This document shows, in pieces, positions 33,275-42,433 of a stretch of 64,000 nt of DNA. The notes beneath the pieces are model-generated. The model had not been told where the DNA came from. It saw only the letters and a list, made by a program, of their open reading frames with translations, and did not search any database. The position numbers and the translations under genes are program-made. Source of the DNA: Streptomyces sp. NBC_00414 (GTDB taxonomy: Bacteria; Actinomycetota; Actinomycetes; Streptomycetales; Streptomycetaceae); the NCBI RefSeq assembly GCF_036038375.1, contig NZ_CP107935.1, positions 3,534,001 through 3,598,000 of the forward strand, read 5' to 3'. Each line of letters begins with the position of its first letter. The first letter of the stretch is position 1.

Positions 33275-34192
33275 TCACGGAGCAAGCGGAAGCACGCTCG
33301 CTCCGGTGCCGTCGAGGCCCAGCCGGTTGGCCGCCCAGCCCTCTCCCGCCAGTTGTGCGACCTTGTCGGCCGCGGCCTCGTCGGCGAGCGCGAGCACGGT
33401 GGGCCCGGCGCCCGAGATGACCGCGGGGATCCCGTCGGCCCGCAGCCGCTCCACCAGTGCCGCGCTCTCCGGCATGGCCGGGGCGCGGTACTCCTGGTGC
33501 AGTCGGTCCTCGGTGGCGGGCAGCAGCAGCTCGGGTCGCCTGGTCAGGGCCTCTACGAGCAGTGCGGCGCGGCCCGCGTTGGTGGCGGCGTCGACGTGCG
33601 GGACGGTGCGCGGGAGCAGTCCGCGGGCGGTCTCCGTCAGCACCGCCTTGCCGGGTACGAAAACCACCGGAACGATGGAATCGGCGGGTTCCATCCTGAT
33701 GGCGCGCGCGGCCCCGTTCTCCAGCCAGGACAAGGTGAATCCGCCGAGCAGACAGGCCGCGACGTTGTCGGGGTGGCCCTCGATCTCGGTGGCGAGCTCC
33801 AGGAGGGCGGTGTCGTCGAGCTTGCTGTCGCCGCCTATGGTCACGGCCCGTGCCGCGACGATGCCGGCGCAGATCGCGGCGGACGAGGAGCCGAGGCCGC
33901 GGCCGTGCGGGATGCGGTTGGCGCACACGATCTCAAGACCGCGGGGCTGTCCGCCCAGCAGGTCGAAGGCGGTGCGCAGGGAACGTACGAGGAGGTGACG
34001 CTCGTCGCGGGGCAGTGTCTCGCTTCCCTCACCCGCGATGTCGATGTTCAGGCCGGAATCGGCCACGCGGACGACCACGTCGTCGTACAGCCCCAGTGAC
34101 AGCCCGAGGGCGTCGAAGCCCGGGCCGAGGTTGGCACTGGTGGCGGGGACGCGCACCCGGACGGCGGCGGCGCGGAACGCTGGACCGGCCAT
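33275..34192 (-). CDS. thrB: Homoserine kinase
   Basis: This 305-residue GHMP kinase phosphorylates L-homoserine for threonine synthesis. The ATP loop is IPHGRGLGSSSAAICAG, the N-terminal motif is VPATSANLGPGFDALG, and SGAGPTVLALAD is motif 3. ATG 34192 gives the standard start, and in-frame upstream sequence is Arg-rich and unlikely. It is separated from thrC by 405 bases with a large inverted repeat, so the three threonine genes may not form one simple transcript. Confidence 0.95.
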   Translation of the reverse strand: MAGPAFRAAAVRVRVPATSANLGPGFDALGLSLGLYDDVVVRVADSGLNIDIAGEGSETLPRDERHLLVRSLRTAFDLLGGQPRGLEIVCANRIPHGRGLGSSSAAICAGIVAARAVTIGGDSKLDDTALLELATEIEGHPDNVAACLLGGFTLSWLENGAARAIRMEPADSIVPVVFVPGKAVLTETARGLLPRTVPHVDAATNAGRAALLVEALTRRPELLLPATEDRLHQEYRAPAMPESAALVERLRADGIPAVISGAGPTVLALADEAAADKVAQLAGEGWAANRLGLDGTGASVLPLAP

Positions 34193-34597
34193 CGCTCGAT
34201 GACTCTCCTTGAGCTTGAGCTGCGAGATTTTCGAAATCCTGCGAGACGTACGGAGTATGCGGAAGACCCGGAGGCCGGAGGGACGGCGCGGCACCGCGGC
34301 ATATGCGGCGGGCGGGTTCGGTACAGCTTATCGAAGGAAGGTTCTGTGGCGACATAGGGCGCACAGGAGGCGCACGATGCGTGTCGCAAGCCCGCATGTG
34401 CACCCCCTTTTTTGGAGCTCGGTTCGCCTCCGGGGCGCTGGAGCCTGTGTCGAGGCGGCGATCGTGCTCGACCCTCCTTCGTCGGGCGCTCCGCGCGATC
34501 GCCGCCTCGACACAGGCGCGCCCCTTCGGCTCACTCGCTGCCGCCAGTGGGGGCCAGGCACCCTCGTGCGGCCAGTAAGGAGTGACCAGGCCTCGCG
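34193..34597. other. Intergenic region between thrC and thrB
   Basis: These 405 bases contain no gene. They hold the 22-bp-arm inverted repeat at 34443-34517 and a short CCCCCTTTTTT tract near 34404-34414. A thrB promoter is expected between about 34200 and 34400 on the minus strand. Confidence 0.6.
34443..34517. repeat. Inverted repeat with 22-bp perfect arms between thrC and thrB
   Basis: The arms at 34443-34464 and 34496-34517 (beginning GCCTGTGTCGAGGCGGCGAT) are exactly complementary around a 31-base loop. Pairing resumes outside the arms with GGGGCGC and GCGCCCC. It is far longer than an ordinary Streptomyces terminator. It could terminate the hom-thrC message or be a small inverted-repeat insertion. 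Confidence 0.85.
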
Positions 34598-35656
34598 TTA
34601 CGCGAGACCCAGGCGCTCGGCGGCCGTCGCGGCGTCGACCGGGACGGTGACCGGCTGCGGGGCGCCCGCGACAGCCCAGTCGGGGTCCTTGAGGCCGTTT
34701 CCGGTCACCGTGCAGACGATGCGCTGCCCCGGATCCACCTTGCCCTGCTCGGCGGCCTTGAGGAGACCGGCGACCGAGGCGGCGGAGGCCGGCTCGACGA
34801 AGACGCCCTCCTGCGCGGCCAACAGCCGGTAGGCGCGCAGGATCTCACGGTCCGTCACCTCGTCGATGAAGCCGCCCGACTCGTCCCGCGCGGCGAGCGC
34901 GAACTGCCACGAGGCCGGGTTGCCGATGCGGATCGCGGTGGCGATCGTCGAGGGGTCCTTGACGACCTCGCCGCGCACGATGGGCGCGGACCCGGAGGCC
35001 TGGAAGCCCCACATCCGCGGGGTCCGTGCGGCGATCTTGTCGGCGGCGTACTCGGTGTACCCCTTCCAGTACGCGGTGATGTTGCCCGCGTTGCCCACCG
35101 GGAGGACGTGGATGTCGGGGGCGTCGCCGAGCATGTCCACGATCTCGAACGCCGCGGTCTTCTGCCCCTCGATACGCACCGGGTTCACCGAATTGACCAG
35201 CGCCACCGGGTAGTTGTCGGAGAGGTTGCGCGCCAGCGTGAGGCAGTCGTCGAAGTTGCCGTCGACCTGGAGGATCTTCGCGCCGTGCACGAGGGCCTGG
35301 CCCATCTTGCCGAGCGCGATCTTGCCCTGCGGGACGAGAACGGCGCAGACCATCCCGGCCCGTACGGCGTAGGCTGCCGCCGAGGCAGAGGTGTTGCCCG
35401 TGGAGGCACAGATGACGGCCTTGGCGCCTTCCTCCTTGGCCCGCGTGATGGCCATGGTCATACCGCGGTCCTTGAAGGACCCGGTGGGGTTCGCACCCTC
35501 GACCTTGAGGTGGACCTCGCAGCCCGTGCGCTCGGAGAGCACCTGCGCGGGCACGAGCGGCGTACCGCCCTCACGCAGCGAGACGACCTGCGTGGTGTCG
35601 GACACCGGCAGCCGGTCCCGGTACTCCTCGATGATTCCGCGCCACTGGTGGGTCAT
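34598..35656 (-). CDS. thrC: Threonine synthase
   Basis: This 352-residue PLP enzyme converts O-phosphohomoserine to threonine. The PLP lysine is K62 in [26 protein letters not shown] and the phosphate-binding [10 protein letters not shown] are conserved. It follows hom after six bases and is co-transcribed with it. Confidence 0.96.
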   Translation of the reverse strand: MTHQWRGIIEEYRDRLPVSDTTQVVSLREGGTPLVPAQVLSERTGCEVHLKVEGANPTGSFKDRGMTMAITRAKEEGAKAVICASTGNTSASAAAYAVRAGMVCAVLVPQGKIALGKMGQALVHGAKILQVDGNFDDCLTLARNLSDNYPVALVNSVNPVRIEGQKTAAFEIVDMLGDAPDIHVLPVGNAGNITAYWKGYTEYAADKIAARTPRMWGFQASGSAPIVRGEVVKDPSTIATAIRIGNPASWQFALAARDESGGFIDEVTDREILRAYRLLAAQEGVFVEPASAASVAGLLKAAEQGKVDPGQRIVCTVTGNGLKDPDWAVAGAPQPVTVPVDAATAAERLGLA

Positions 35657-35662
35657 TGCTCG

Positions 35663-36961
35663 TTACTCTCCTTCAACCCGCATGATGCTGGCGACACCAC
35701 GCACGGTGTCGAGGTTGCGCAGCGCCTCTACGGTCCCGGTCAGGGACGCGTCGGACGCGCGATGGGTGACGACCACGAGGGAGGCATCGCCGCCTCCGTC
35801 CTGCCGCCCCTGCTGGCGAACCGTATCGATCGACACTCCGTGTTCGGCGAAGACGGTCGCCACTTGGGCGAGAACGCCCGGTTTGTCCGCCACATCGAGG
35901 CTGATGTGGTAGCGGGTCACGACCTCACCCATGGACGACACCGGCAGCTGGGTGTACGCCGAGTCGCCGGGCCCGGTCGCGCCGCTGAGCTTGTTGCGGC
36001 ACACGGCGACGAGGTCGCCGAGGACGGCGGACGCCGTCGGGGCACCGCCCGCGCCCGGCCCGTAGAACATGAGCTGGCCCGCGGCGTCCGACTCGACGAA
36101 CACGGCGTTGTAGGCGCCGCGCACGGAGGCGAGCGGGTGGGTCAGCGGGATCATGGCGGGATGCACCCGCGCGGTGACCGATCCGCCGTCGGCGGCCCGC
36201 TCACAGATGGCGAGCAGCTTGATGGTGCAGCCCATCGCCCGCGCCGAGGCGAAGTCGGCGGCGGTCACCTCGGTCATGCCCTCGCGGTACACGTCGTCGA
36301 GGCGTACGCGCGTGTGGAAGGCGATCCCGGCGAGGATGGCGGCCTTGGCGGCGGCGTCGAAGCCCTCGACATCGGCGGTGGGGTCGGCTTCCGCGTACCC
36401 GAGGGCGGTGGCCTCGTCGAGGGCCTCCTGGTAGCCGGCGCCCGTCGAGTCCATCTTGTCGAGGATGAAGTTGGTGGTGCCGTTGACGATGCCGAGGACC
36501 CGGTTGACCTTGTCGCCCGCGAGGGACTCGCGCAGCGGCCGGATCAGCGGGATGGCACCGGCGACGGCGGCCTCGTAGTAGAGGTCCCTGCCGTGTTCCT
36601 CGGCGAGGGCGTGCAGCGCGGCGCCGTCCTGGGCGAGGAGCGCCTTGTTCGCGGAGACGACGGAGGCGCCGTGCTCGAAGGCGGTGCTGATGAGGGTGCG
36701 GGCGGGCTCGATGCCGCCGATGACCTCGACGACCACGTCGATGTCACCGCGTTTGACCAGAGCGGTCGCGTCGGTGGTGACCAGGGCGGGGTCGATGCCC
36801 TCACGCACCTTGGAGGGGCGCCGTACGGCCACGCCCGCCAGCTCGACGGGGGCCCCGATGCGCGCGGCGAGGTCGTCGGCGTGCGTCGTCATGATGCGCG
36901 CCACCTCTGAGCCGACGACCCCACAGCCCAGCAGCGCCACCTTCAGCGGACGCGTACGCAT
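35663..36961 (-). CDS. hom: Homoserine dehydrogenase
   Basis: This 432-residue enzyme reduces aspartate semialdehyde to homoserine. The NAD(P) fold is VALLGCGVVGSEVA. The catalytic stretch includes ANKALLAQDG, GIVNGTTNFIL and ALGYAEADPTADVEGFDAAAKAAILA. A C-terminal ACT domain (about residues 355-430, SLDVADKPGVLAQVATVFAE) implies feedback control, probably by threonine. ATG 36961 lies seven bases after GAGG, and a second ATG directly before it is also possible. Confidence 0.95.
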   Translation of the reverse strand: MRTRPLKVALLGCGVVGSEVARIMTTHADDLAARIGAPVELAGVAVRRPSKVREGIDPALVTTDATALVKRGDIDVVVEVIGGIEPARTLISTAFEHGASVVSANKALLAQDGAALHALAEEHGRDLYYEAAVAGAIPLIRPLRESLAGDKVNRVLGIVNGTTNFILDKMDSTGAGYQEALDEATALGYAEADPTADVEGFDAAAKAAILAGIAFHTRVRLDDVYREGMTEVTAADFASARAMGCTIKLLAICERAADGGSVTARVHPAMIPLTHPLASVRGAYNAVFVESDAAGQLMFYGPGAGGAPTASAVLGDLVAVCRNKLSGATGPGDSAYTQLPVSSMGEVVTRYHISLDVADKPGVLAQVATVFAEHGVSIDTVRQQGRQDGGGDASLVVVTHRASDASLTGTVEALRNLDTVRGVASIMRVEGE

Positions 36962-37132
36962 CATCCGACCTCGTTTCCTCATACCGTCACGGTGGGACCA
37001 GTCTCACTCACCGGACGGGAGTTTCTGCCCCTCGTCCGGATCGTGAGATGTCTATTTCATTTACGCGGGGCCGGAAAACAGGAGATCTTCCGCCCGGAGT
37101 CGAGCGGGTCCGTCCGGGCCCGCTCGCTCATG

Positions 37133-38524
37133 TCAGCCGACGTCGAGACGCAGCAGGTCCTCCTCGGTCTCGCGGCGGACGATGACCCTGGCCTCGCCGT
37201 CGCGGACCGCGACGACGGGCGGGCGCAGGGCGTGGTTGTAGTTGCTGGCCATCGACCGGCAGTACGCGCCGGTGGCAGGCACCGCGATGAGGTCACCGGT
37301 CGCCAGGTCGGCGGGCAGGAAGGCGTCCTTCACGACGATGTCACCGCTCTCGCAGTGCTTGCCGACCACGCGTACGAGCATGGGCGCGGCGTCACTCGTA
37401 CGGGAGACCAGGGCGACGCTGTACTCGGCGTCGTACAGCGCGGTACGGATGTTGTCGGACATGCCGCCGTCGACGGAGACGTACGTACGCAGTCCTTCGA
37501 GGGGCTTGACGGTGCCGACCTCGTACAGGGTGAAGGCGGTGGGCCCGACGATGGCGCGCCCGGGCTCGACCGAGATCCGCGGGGTCCGCAGCTTCGCGGC
37601 CTCGCACTCCCGCGTCACGATCTCACCGAGCGCCTTGGCGATCTCGTGGGGCTCGCTGGGGTCGTCGTCGCTGGTGTAGGCGATGCCGAGGCCGCCACCG
37701 AGGTCGATCTCGGGCAGCTCGACCCCGTGCTCGTCGCGGATGTCCTTGAGGAGTCCCACGACGCGGTGGGCGGCGACCTCGAACCCGGACATGTCGAAGA
37801 TCTGGGACCCGATGTGCGAGTGGATGCCGATGAGTTCGAGCCCGTCGAGCTGCAGGGCCCGCCGCACGGCCTCGGCGGCCTGTCCGCCGGCCAGCGGAAT
37901 GCCGAACTTCTGGTCCTCGTGGGCGGTGGCGATGAACTCGTGCGTGTGCGCCTCGACGCCGACGGTGATACGGATCTGCACGCGCTGCCGCTTGCCGAGG
38001 CCCTGCGCGATGTGCGCGACCCGCACGATCTCCTGGAACGAGTCGAGGACGATGCGTCCGACGCCGACCTCGACGGCCTTGGTGATCTCCTCCACGGACT
38101 TGTTGTTGCCGTGGAAGGCGATGCGGTCGGCGGGCATCCCCGCGGAGAGGGCGGTGGTCAGCTCACCGCCGGAACACACATCGAGGTTGAGGCCCTCCTC
38201 GTGCAGCCAGCGCACGACGGCGCGGGAGAGGAACGCCTTCCCGGCGTAGAACACGTCGGCGTCGTGCCCGAAGGCGGTGCGCCAGGCCCGCGCCCGTGCC
38301 CTGAAGTCGGTCTCGTCGACGAAGTAGGCGGGCGTGCCGAACTCTTCGGCGAGTGTCGCCACATCGATCCCGCCGACGCTGACCGAACCGCTGTCGGTAC
38401 GCGTCACGGTCTGCGCCCAGACCTTCGGGTCGAGGGCGTTGAGGTCGGCCGCCGGGGCGGTGTAGTGACCCTCGGGCAGGACATCGGCGTGGCGGGGCCC
38501 GGCGGGGTGTGCGGAACGGCTCAT
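37133..38524 (-). CDS. lysA: Diaminopimelate decarboxylase
   Basis: This 463-residue fold-III PLP enzyme forms lysine from meso-diaminopimelate. The PLP lysine lies in VFYAGKAFLSRAV. HSHIGSQI, EPGRAIVG and the partner-subunit GKHCESGDIV are conserved. It is upstream of hom, separated by 171 bases, within the aspartate-family cluster. Confidence 0.96.
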   Translation of the reverse strand: MSRSAHPAGPRHADVLPEGHYTAPAADLNALDPKVWAQTVTRTDSGSVSVGGIDVATLAEEFGTPAYFVDETDFRARARAWRTAFGHDADVFYAGKAFLSRAVVRWLHEEGLNLDVCSGGELTTALSAGMPADRIAFHGNNKSVEEITKAVEVGVGRIVLDSFQEIVRVAHIAQGLGKRQRVQIRITVGVEAHTHEFIATAHEDQKFGIPLAGGQAAEAVRRALQLDGLELIGIHSHIGSQIFDMSGFEVAAHRVVGLLKDIRDEHGVELPEIDLGGGLGIAYTSDDDPSEPHEIAKALGEIVTRECEAAKLRTPRISVEPGRAIVGPTAFTLYEVGTVKPLEGLRTYVSVDGGMSDNIRTALYDAEYSVALVSRTSDAAPMLVRVVGKHCESGDIVVKDAFLPADLATGDLIAVPATGAYCRSMASNYNHALRPPVVAVRDGEARVIVRRETEEDLLRLDVG

Positions 38525-38560
38525 GTCTGTATGGCTTTCTCGGAGATCCCGGATCAGATC

Positions 38561-38577
38561 AGTTCAGTTCAGTTCAG
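38561..38577. repeat. AGTTC pentanucleotide tandem repeat
   Basis: Three and a half copies of AGTTC occur between nrtL and lysA, flanked by GATCAGATC and TTCAGATC. It lies in the lysA 5' region, just upstream of its ATG, and is a possible slippage site. Confidence 0.6.
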
Positions 38578-38602
38578 CTGGCTTCAGATCATTCGGACCT
38601 GA

Positions 38603-39661
38603 TCAGAGATGTGTCGGGGCGTCGATGCCGAGCAGGGACAGGCCGCCGGCCAGCACCGTCCCGGTGGCTTCGGCGAGCGCGAGCCGGGAACGGTGGGCGG
38701 CCGAGGGTTTCTCGTCCCCCAGCGGGAGCACCGTGTGCTGGAAGGCGAGCAGCGCGTCGGCGACGGTGACGAGGTGCCGCGCGAGCCGGTCGGGTGCGCG
38801 GTGGCGCGCCGCGGCGGCGAGGGCGTGGGGGTAGGTGTCGAGGGCGTCGAGAAGAGCGCAGGGATCGCCCGCGCCGTCCCCGGGTACGGCGGCGAACCCG
38901 AGTGCGGCGGCGTTGCCGCTGAGGGCCCGGCAGCGGGCGTACGCGTAACGGACCCGGAAGAGGGGGTTGCTCTCCCGCTGGCTCAGCAGGAGGTGCCCCG
39001 CGGTGCCGCTGATGCGGGGGTGGTCGTGGGGGGCGGTGTGCAGGAGCGCCCAGCGGGCGGCGTCGCGGCCGAGGGGGGTGGGGTCCTGGCCGGCGGGCAC
39101 GGGCCGGAGGTTGACTTCGAGGGGCGCGGTCGCGCCGGGCGCGCCGTAGGCGTCGACGGTGACGCCGAGGGGCCCGGCCCAGGCCGGATCCGGCTCGGCC
39201 TCGCAGGAGGTACGGACGAGGTCGCCCTGGGACCGCAGAATCCGGGCGAGCGCCTGCCCGGTGACGGCGGCGCGCACTTCGCGGGGGTGGTGCAGTTGGA
39301 CGACGTTGCCGGTCGCCCTGTCGGCGTAGCCGTACCGCTCGCCGCGCCGCAGGATCTCCTCGATGAGGGCGGGCCCGCGGCCGCTGAGAGTGATGTTGAG
39401 GAACCCGGGCCCGGTGACGTCGACCCGGGTCACGCCCGCCACTCCGCTGAGGTGCGGTAGCAGAATCTCGGCGACCTCACGAGGCGGCCGGCCCGCGGGG
39501 CGGGCCAGCTGAAGGGCGACATTGGTGGCGTAGTCCCCGCGTCCTCCGGGCCTGGGCGGCACGACCTGCGCCCGCTCGGGCACGACCACGGCCAGCTCAC
39601 CCGCGTCCACCGCACGGCGCACGGCGCGCAGAACGGTGCTGGAGAGCTCGACGGGGGTCAC
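38603..39661 (-). CDS. nrtL: ArgRS-related anticodon-binding protein NrtL
   Basis: This 352-residue protein has the N-terminal additional domain of arginyl-tRNA synthetase (GDYATNVALQLARPAGRPPRE, GPGFLNITLSG) and a C-terminal DALR anticodon-binding domain (AFQHTVLPLGDEKP). The catalytic core between them is mostly missing and the HIGH motif has decayed to a QLHHPREV-like stretch, with no KMSKS. It should bind tRNA-Arg or another RNA but cannot charge it. GTG 39661 gives VTPVELSSTVLRAV as the N-terminus. The name follows the annotation in use for Streptomyces, from memory. Confidence 0.85.
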   Translation of the reverse strand: MTPVELSSTVLRAVRRAVDAGELAVVVPERAQVVPPRPGGRGDYATNVALQLARPAGRPPREVAEILLPHLSGVAGVTRVDVTGPGFLNITLSGRGPALIEEILRRGERYGYADRATGNVVQLHHPREVRAAVTGQALARILRSQGDLVRTSCEAEPDPAWAGPLGVTVDAYGAPGATAPLEVNLRPVPAGQDPTPLGRDAARWALLHTAPHDHPRISGTAGHLLLSQRESNPLFRVRYAYARCRALSGNAAALGFAAVPGDGAGDPCALLDALDTYPHALAAAARHRAPDRLARHLVTVADALLAFQHTVLPLGDEKPSAAHRSRLALAEATGTVLAGGLSLLGIDAPTHL

Positions 39662-39794
39662 GGGACAAGCGTAGGGGAGGAGGGGGGTGGGTAGGCGAAT
39701 GGGTTTGGGCCGGGGTCCGCAATATGGACGCCCCCTCTCGCCTCTTCCTTGCCCTCTCCTCTCTCCCTCTCCTCTGGCCTTCTTCCGGTCCGGC

Positions 39795-40289
39795 TCAGTT
39801 GCCGGCACGGCCGGCACGCTCGGCCCCACCGGGCCCGTAAAGGCTCTCGGCACTGTCGAACGCCGACGCGGCCCCACTGCCGGAGGCACTGCCGACACCG
39901 GTGTCGGCGGTCTCCCGCCGCTCCAGCAACTGGCGTACGAGCCGGACCAGATCCGCGGGCTCGAAGGGCTTGGACAGGAAGGCGTCGACACCGACGTCGA
40001 GGCCGTTCTCGACCTCGTACTGGGTGCACGCGCTGATGATGGCGAGTGGGAGGTTACGGGTCCGCGGATCGGCTCGGAGCCGGGCGGCGGTGCGCAGCCC
40101 GTCCAGCCGGGGCATGACCACGTCGAGGGTGACTACATCGGGCCGGACCTGGTGGATGACATCCAGGCACTCGACACCGTCGGCCGCGGTCACGACCTCG
40201 AAACCCTCCAGTTCGAGGTTGACCCTGATCAGTTGCCGGATGACCTTGTTGTCGTCCACAACAAGCACCCGACCCGACGCGCCTGGCAC
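39795..40289 (-). CDS. Single-domain response regulator
   Basis: This 164-residue protein has a receiver domain starting RVLVVDDNKVIRQLI. The phosphorylation Asp lies in PDVVTLDVVMPRLDG, and T/S and K are conserved (AIISACTQ, FLSKPFEP). About 40 residues of Ser/Gly/Ala-rich tail follow, and there is no DNA-binding domain, so it probably acts by protein contact. The GTG at 40289 lacks a ribosome site and may be leaderless. No kinase gene adjoins it. Confidence 0.85.
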   Translation of the reverse strand: MPGASGRVLVVDDNKVIRQLIRVNLELEGFEVVTAADGVECLDVIHQVRPDVVTLDVVMPRLDGLRTAARLRADPRTRNLPLAIISACTQYEVENGLDVGVDAFLSKPFEPADLVRLVRQLLERRETADTGVGSASGSGAASAFDSAESLYGPGGAERAGRAGN

Positions 40290-40450
40290 AAGTCGAGAGT
40301 AGGTCGGCGCGCGGGGTCGCGTCCGGCTTTTCCCCACTTCCACCCCACGCGGGGGACCCCCGGCCCGCCACCCCGGCAAGATCCAACGCACCCTCGACAC
40401 CCCCTCCCCCACCCCCGAAAACCGTTCATGAAGACCCCGAAAGAGCTGGT

Positions 40451-40456
40451 AGGGTT
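40451..40456 (+). promoter_or_regulatory. Candidate -10 box of the tRNA-Arg promoter
   Basis: TAGGGT lies 33 bases before the tRNA 5' end, the expected position for a short precursor leader. A weak -35 (TTCATG near 40426) is 19 bases upstream. Confidence 0.4.
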
Positions 40457-40489
40457 CAACCCGTCGCCGCAACCACAGCGCCCGACACG

Positions 40490-40561
40490 CCCCCGTAGCT
40501 CAGGGGATAGAGCAACGGCCTCCGGAGCCGTGTGCGCAGGTTCGAATCCTGCCGGGGGCAC
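40490..40561 (+). tRNA. tRNA-Arg (anticodon CCG)
   Basis: A complete cloverleaf of 72 bases: acceptor GCCCCCG/CGGGGGC, D arm GCTC/GAGC, anticodon stem ACGGC/GCCGT around loop CTCCGGA (anticodon CCG, reading CGG), T arm GCAGG-TTCGAAT-CCTGC, discriminator A. CCA is not encoded. Its 3' half is the attachment site of the adjoining integrative element, and the gene remains intact after integration. Confidence 0.97.
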
Positions 40562-40562
40562 T
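40521..40562. repeat. att site (left copy) of integrative element 1
   Basis: 42 bases from the anticodon loop to the tRNA 3' end recur exactly at 53961-54002. Bases on both sides differ, so the core is 42 bp. An integrase gene lies 140 bases inside. Confidence 0.93.
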
Positions 40563-40617
40563 CGCCGGTCACAGACCTGAAACCAAGTCCTGACCAGGGC
40601 GGATGCCGATGTCAGAG

Positions 40618-40648
40618 GGTGGGAGTCAGTCCAACTGACTCCCACCCT
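40618..40648 (+). terminator. Intrinsic terminator after tRNA-Arg
   Basis: GGGTGGGAGTCAG and CTGACTCCCACCC form a perfect 13-bp stem with a five-base loop, followed by TTTCT. It lies inside the element, so integration supplies the tRNA with this terminator. It also faces the end of the leftward integrase gene. Confidence 0.85.
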
Positions 40649-40701
40649 TTCTCACTGTCTCTCACTGGTTGTGCGTGAGGAGTGCGTGAGCCACGCACTC
40701 C

Positions 40702-42186
40702 TCACGGAGCGTCTGGCGACCCCCAACCCATCGCCTTTTCGATCTTCCTGTTCTCCTCCTCCTCGCTGTTGTCGAGACAGCCGGCGTAGTGGCGGTTGAT
40801 GACCTCCGGGGACGTGCCCGCGCGTCGCGCCACTTCGGCGACAGGCAGACCCGAGCGAAGCCAGTCCGTGATGCACGTCGCCCGCCCGTGGTACGGCTTC
40901 TCGGCAAGCGGCGAATGGAACTTGGGCGGCGGGAAGGCGTACGCCCGCGCTTCCTGCCACACGCGCCAGTAGCTGGACGTGCCCACCAAACCGCCCCGCT
41001 CGTTCTGGAACACCCGACCATCGGCGGCTACTCCGAACTCATTGATGTGCGCCCGAAGCATGGCGACCAACACCGGCGGGATTGGCACGGGACGATCCGC
41101 TTCGGGGTCTCGCATTTTCAGTCCCCTTCTGTCATGTCGTTCGCCTGAGTCGGTCCACTTTTTGCCGGACACAGGGCGTGTTTCTCGAAGGGTGAGAACG
41201 CCCCATCCGGTTTCCGGTAGGTGGCAGTCATCGAGCCGCAGCCCCACAACTTCCGCCGGACGCATTGCGGCGTATAGAATACAGCCGAAGAATGCGACCA
41301 AACGCCTTCCCCGATTTCGATGAACCGAGCCCACATAGGAAACGGCCGTGAGGAACTCCCGCCCCTGTGTGGCGTTCATGAGAACTCGCGAGTCAAGCGG
41401 ACCACTGGCAGCAGTAGCGGTTCGCTCCAACCCGGCAATCGGGTTCTCGTCCAGGTATCCTTTCTGGATCGCGTACTCCATGGCAGCGTTGATGTTGCGG
41501 CGGCGGCGCTTGTACGTGTCCTTGGCGGCCAACTTTCCGTCAAGTCTGTAGGCCAACCGATAGTGGACGTCCTCGGCTTTGCTGGTATCTCTCAGCGCCG
41601 ACAGGGGAAGCGAGTTCTCCGCGAGCCACGCGCAGACCTTCGCCAGAGGTGGCGGGGGTTCCTCGTGCGCGTGGGCGGGTACGACAGTCCACCGCACTGC
41701 ACGCCGCACGGCTTGGAGATCCGGGGCGTTGGGCTTGTCAGCCATCATCCCCAGGGCTGCGGCAGCAAGACTGTCAGCGAATCCCTCCCGCGTCTTTGCC
41801 GCTGCTGTACGCCAGCGACGTTTCATGAACTCGCGCGAGAAATCCCACCACGTGAGGTCCAAATTCGCCTCAGCTTGCGATACGGCCTCTGCGTCTGCCT
41901 TCCGAACCTCAGACTCAGGCAGACCCGATTCCACATCGAATGCCTCACCTCTTCGGAGTGCTTGGCGCAATTCCGAGCGGCGGGTATCGGCAAGTGCCGA
42001 GGTAGGAAACGATGCGAAACGACGCTTTCCCGCAACGATCCATCGGAGTTGATACGGGGCTGCTTTGCTGGCTACTTTGCCAACTCCCCATACTCGAACG
42101 TCAGTTGAGAAGGTACGTTCCTCGCTGCCCTCAGGGCGCCCGCTTCCGTGGGCGCCCTGAATCGCATTCGTCGTACTGTTGGTCAC
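40702..42186 (-). CDS. int: Tyrosine site-specific integrase of element 1
   Basis: This 494-residue AICE integrase has an N-terminal arm-binding and core-binding region and a C-terminal catalytic domain. Visible catalytic residues are Arg in AAMRPAEVVGL, Arg in YHGRATCITDW and the Tyr in NRHYAGCLD. Compared with integrase 2 of this window, the usual DLRHA and AGHS boxes read HGRAT and AGTS, so two conserved His are missing. GTG 42186 overlaps the excisionase stop (GTGA). It catalyses insertion into the tRNA-Arg att site. Confidence 0.9.
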   Translation of the reverse strand: MTNSTTNAIQGAHGSGRPEGSEERTFSTDVRVWGVGKVASKAAPYQLRWIVAGKRRFASFPTSALADTRRSELRQALRRGEAFDVESGLPESEVRKADAEAVSQAEANLDLTWWDFSREFMKRRWRTAAAKTREGFADSLAAAALGMMADKPNAPDLQAVRRAVRWTVVPAHAHEEPPPPLAKVCAWLAENSLPLSALRDTSKAEDVHYRLAYRLDGKLAAKDTYKRRRRNINAAMEYAIQKGYLDENPIAGLERTATAASGPLDSRVLMNATQGREFLTAVSYVGSVHRNRGRRLVAFFGCILYAAMRPAEVVGLRLDDCHLPETGWGVLTLRETRPVSGKKWTDSGERHDRRGLKMRDPEADRPVPIPPVLVAMLRAHINEFGVAADGRVFQNERGGLVGTSSYWRVWQEARAYAFPPPKFHSPLAEKPYHGRATCITDWLRSGLPVAEVARRAGTSPEVINRHYAGCLDNSEEEENRKIEKAMGWGSPDAP

Positions 42187-42377
42187 GCAGCGTCCTCCCG
42201 CTCCGCAAGCCAACGCTCATACTCCGAACGGCGGATTCGCACGTCACCGTTCGGAAGCTTGATTGAGCGGGGCGCCTTTCCAATTTGGCGCCACCGGTAA
42301 AAGGTCGACTGAGGAACCCTCAGATCAGCAATGACCTCTTTAAGGGTCATCTTCTCGTCCAGCGCGCGGGCGCTCAT
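42183..42377 (-). CDS. xis: Excisionase-like MerR/AlpA helix-turn-helix protein
   Basis: This 64-residue basic protein has LKEVIADLRVPQSTFYRWRQI and then APRSIKLPNGDVRIRRSEYERWL, the classic AICE Xis winged-helix. It directs the integrase to excision. It is coupled to the integrase by GTGA. GGAGAGG precedes the ATG. Confidence 0.88.
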   Translation of the reverse strand: MSARALDEKMTLKEVIADLRVPQSTFYRWRQIGKAPRSIKLPNGDVRIRRSEYERWLAEREDAA

Positions 42378-42433
42378 GCTGCTGCCCTCTCCTAGGCTTT
42401 GACGGGGCGGGGGTTCAACCCCTTCTGGAAAGT

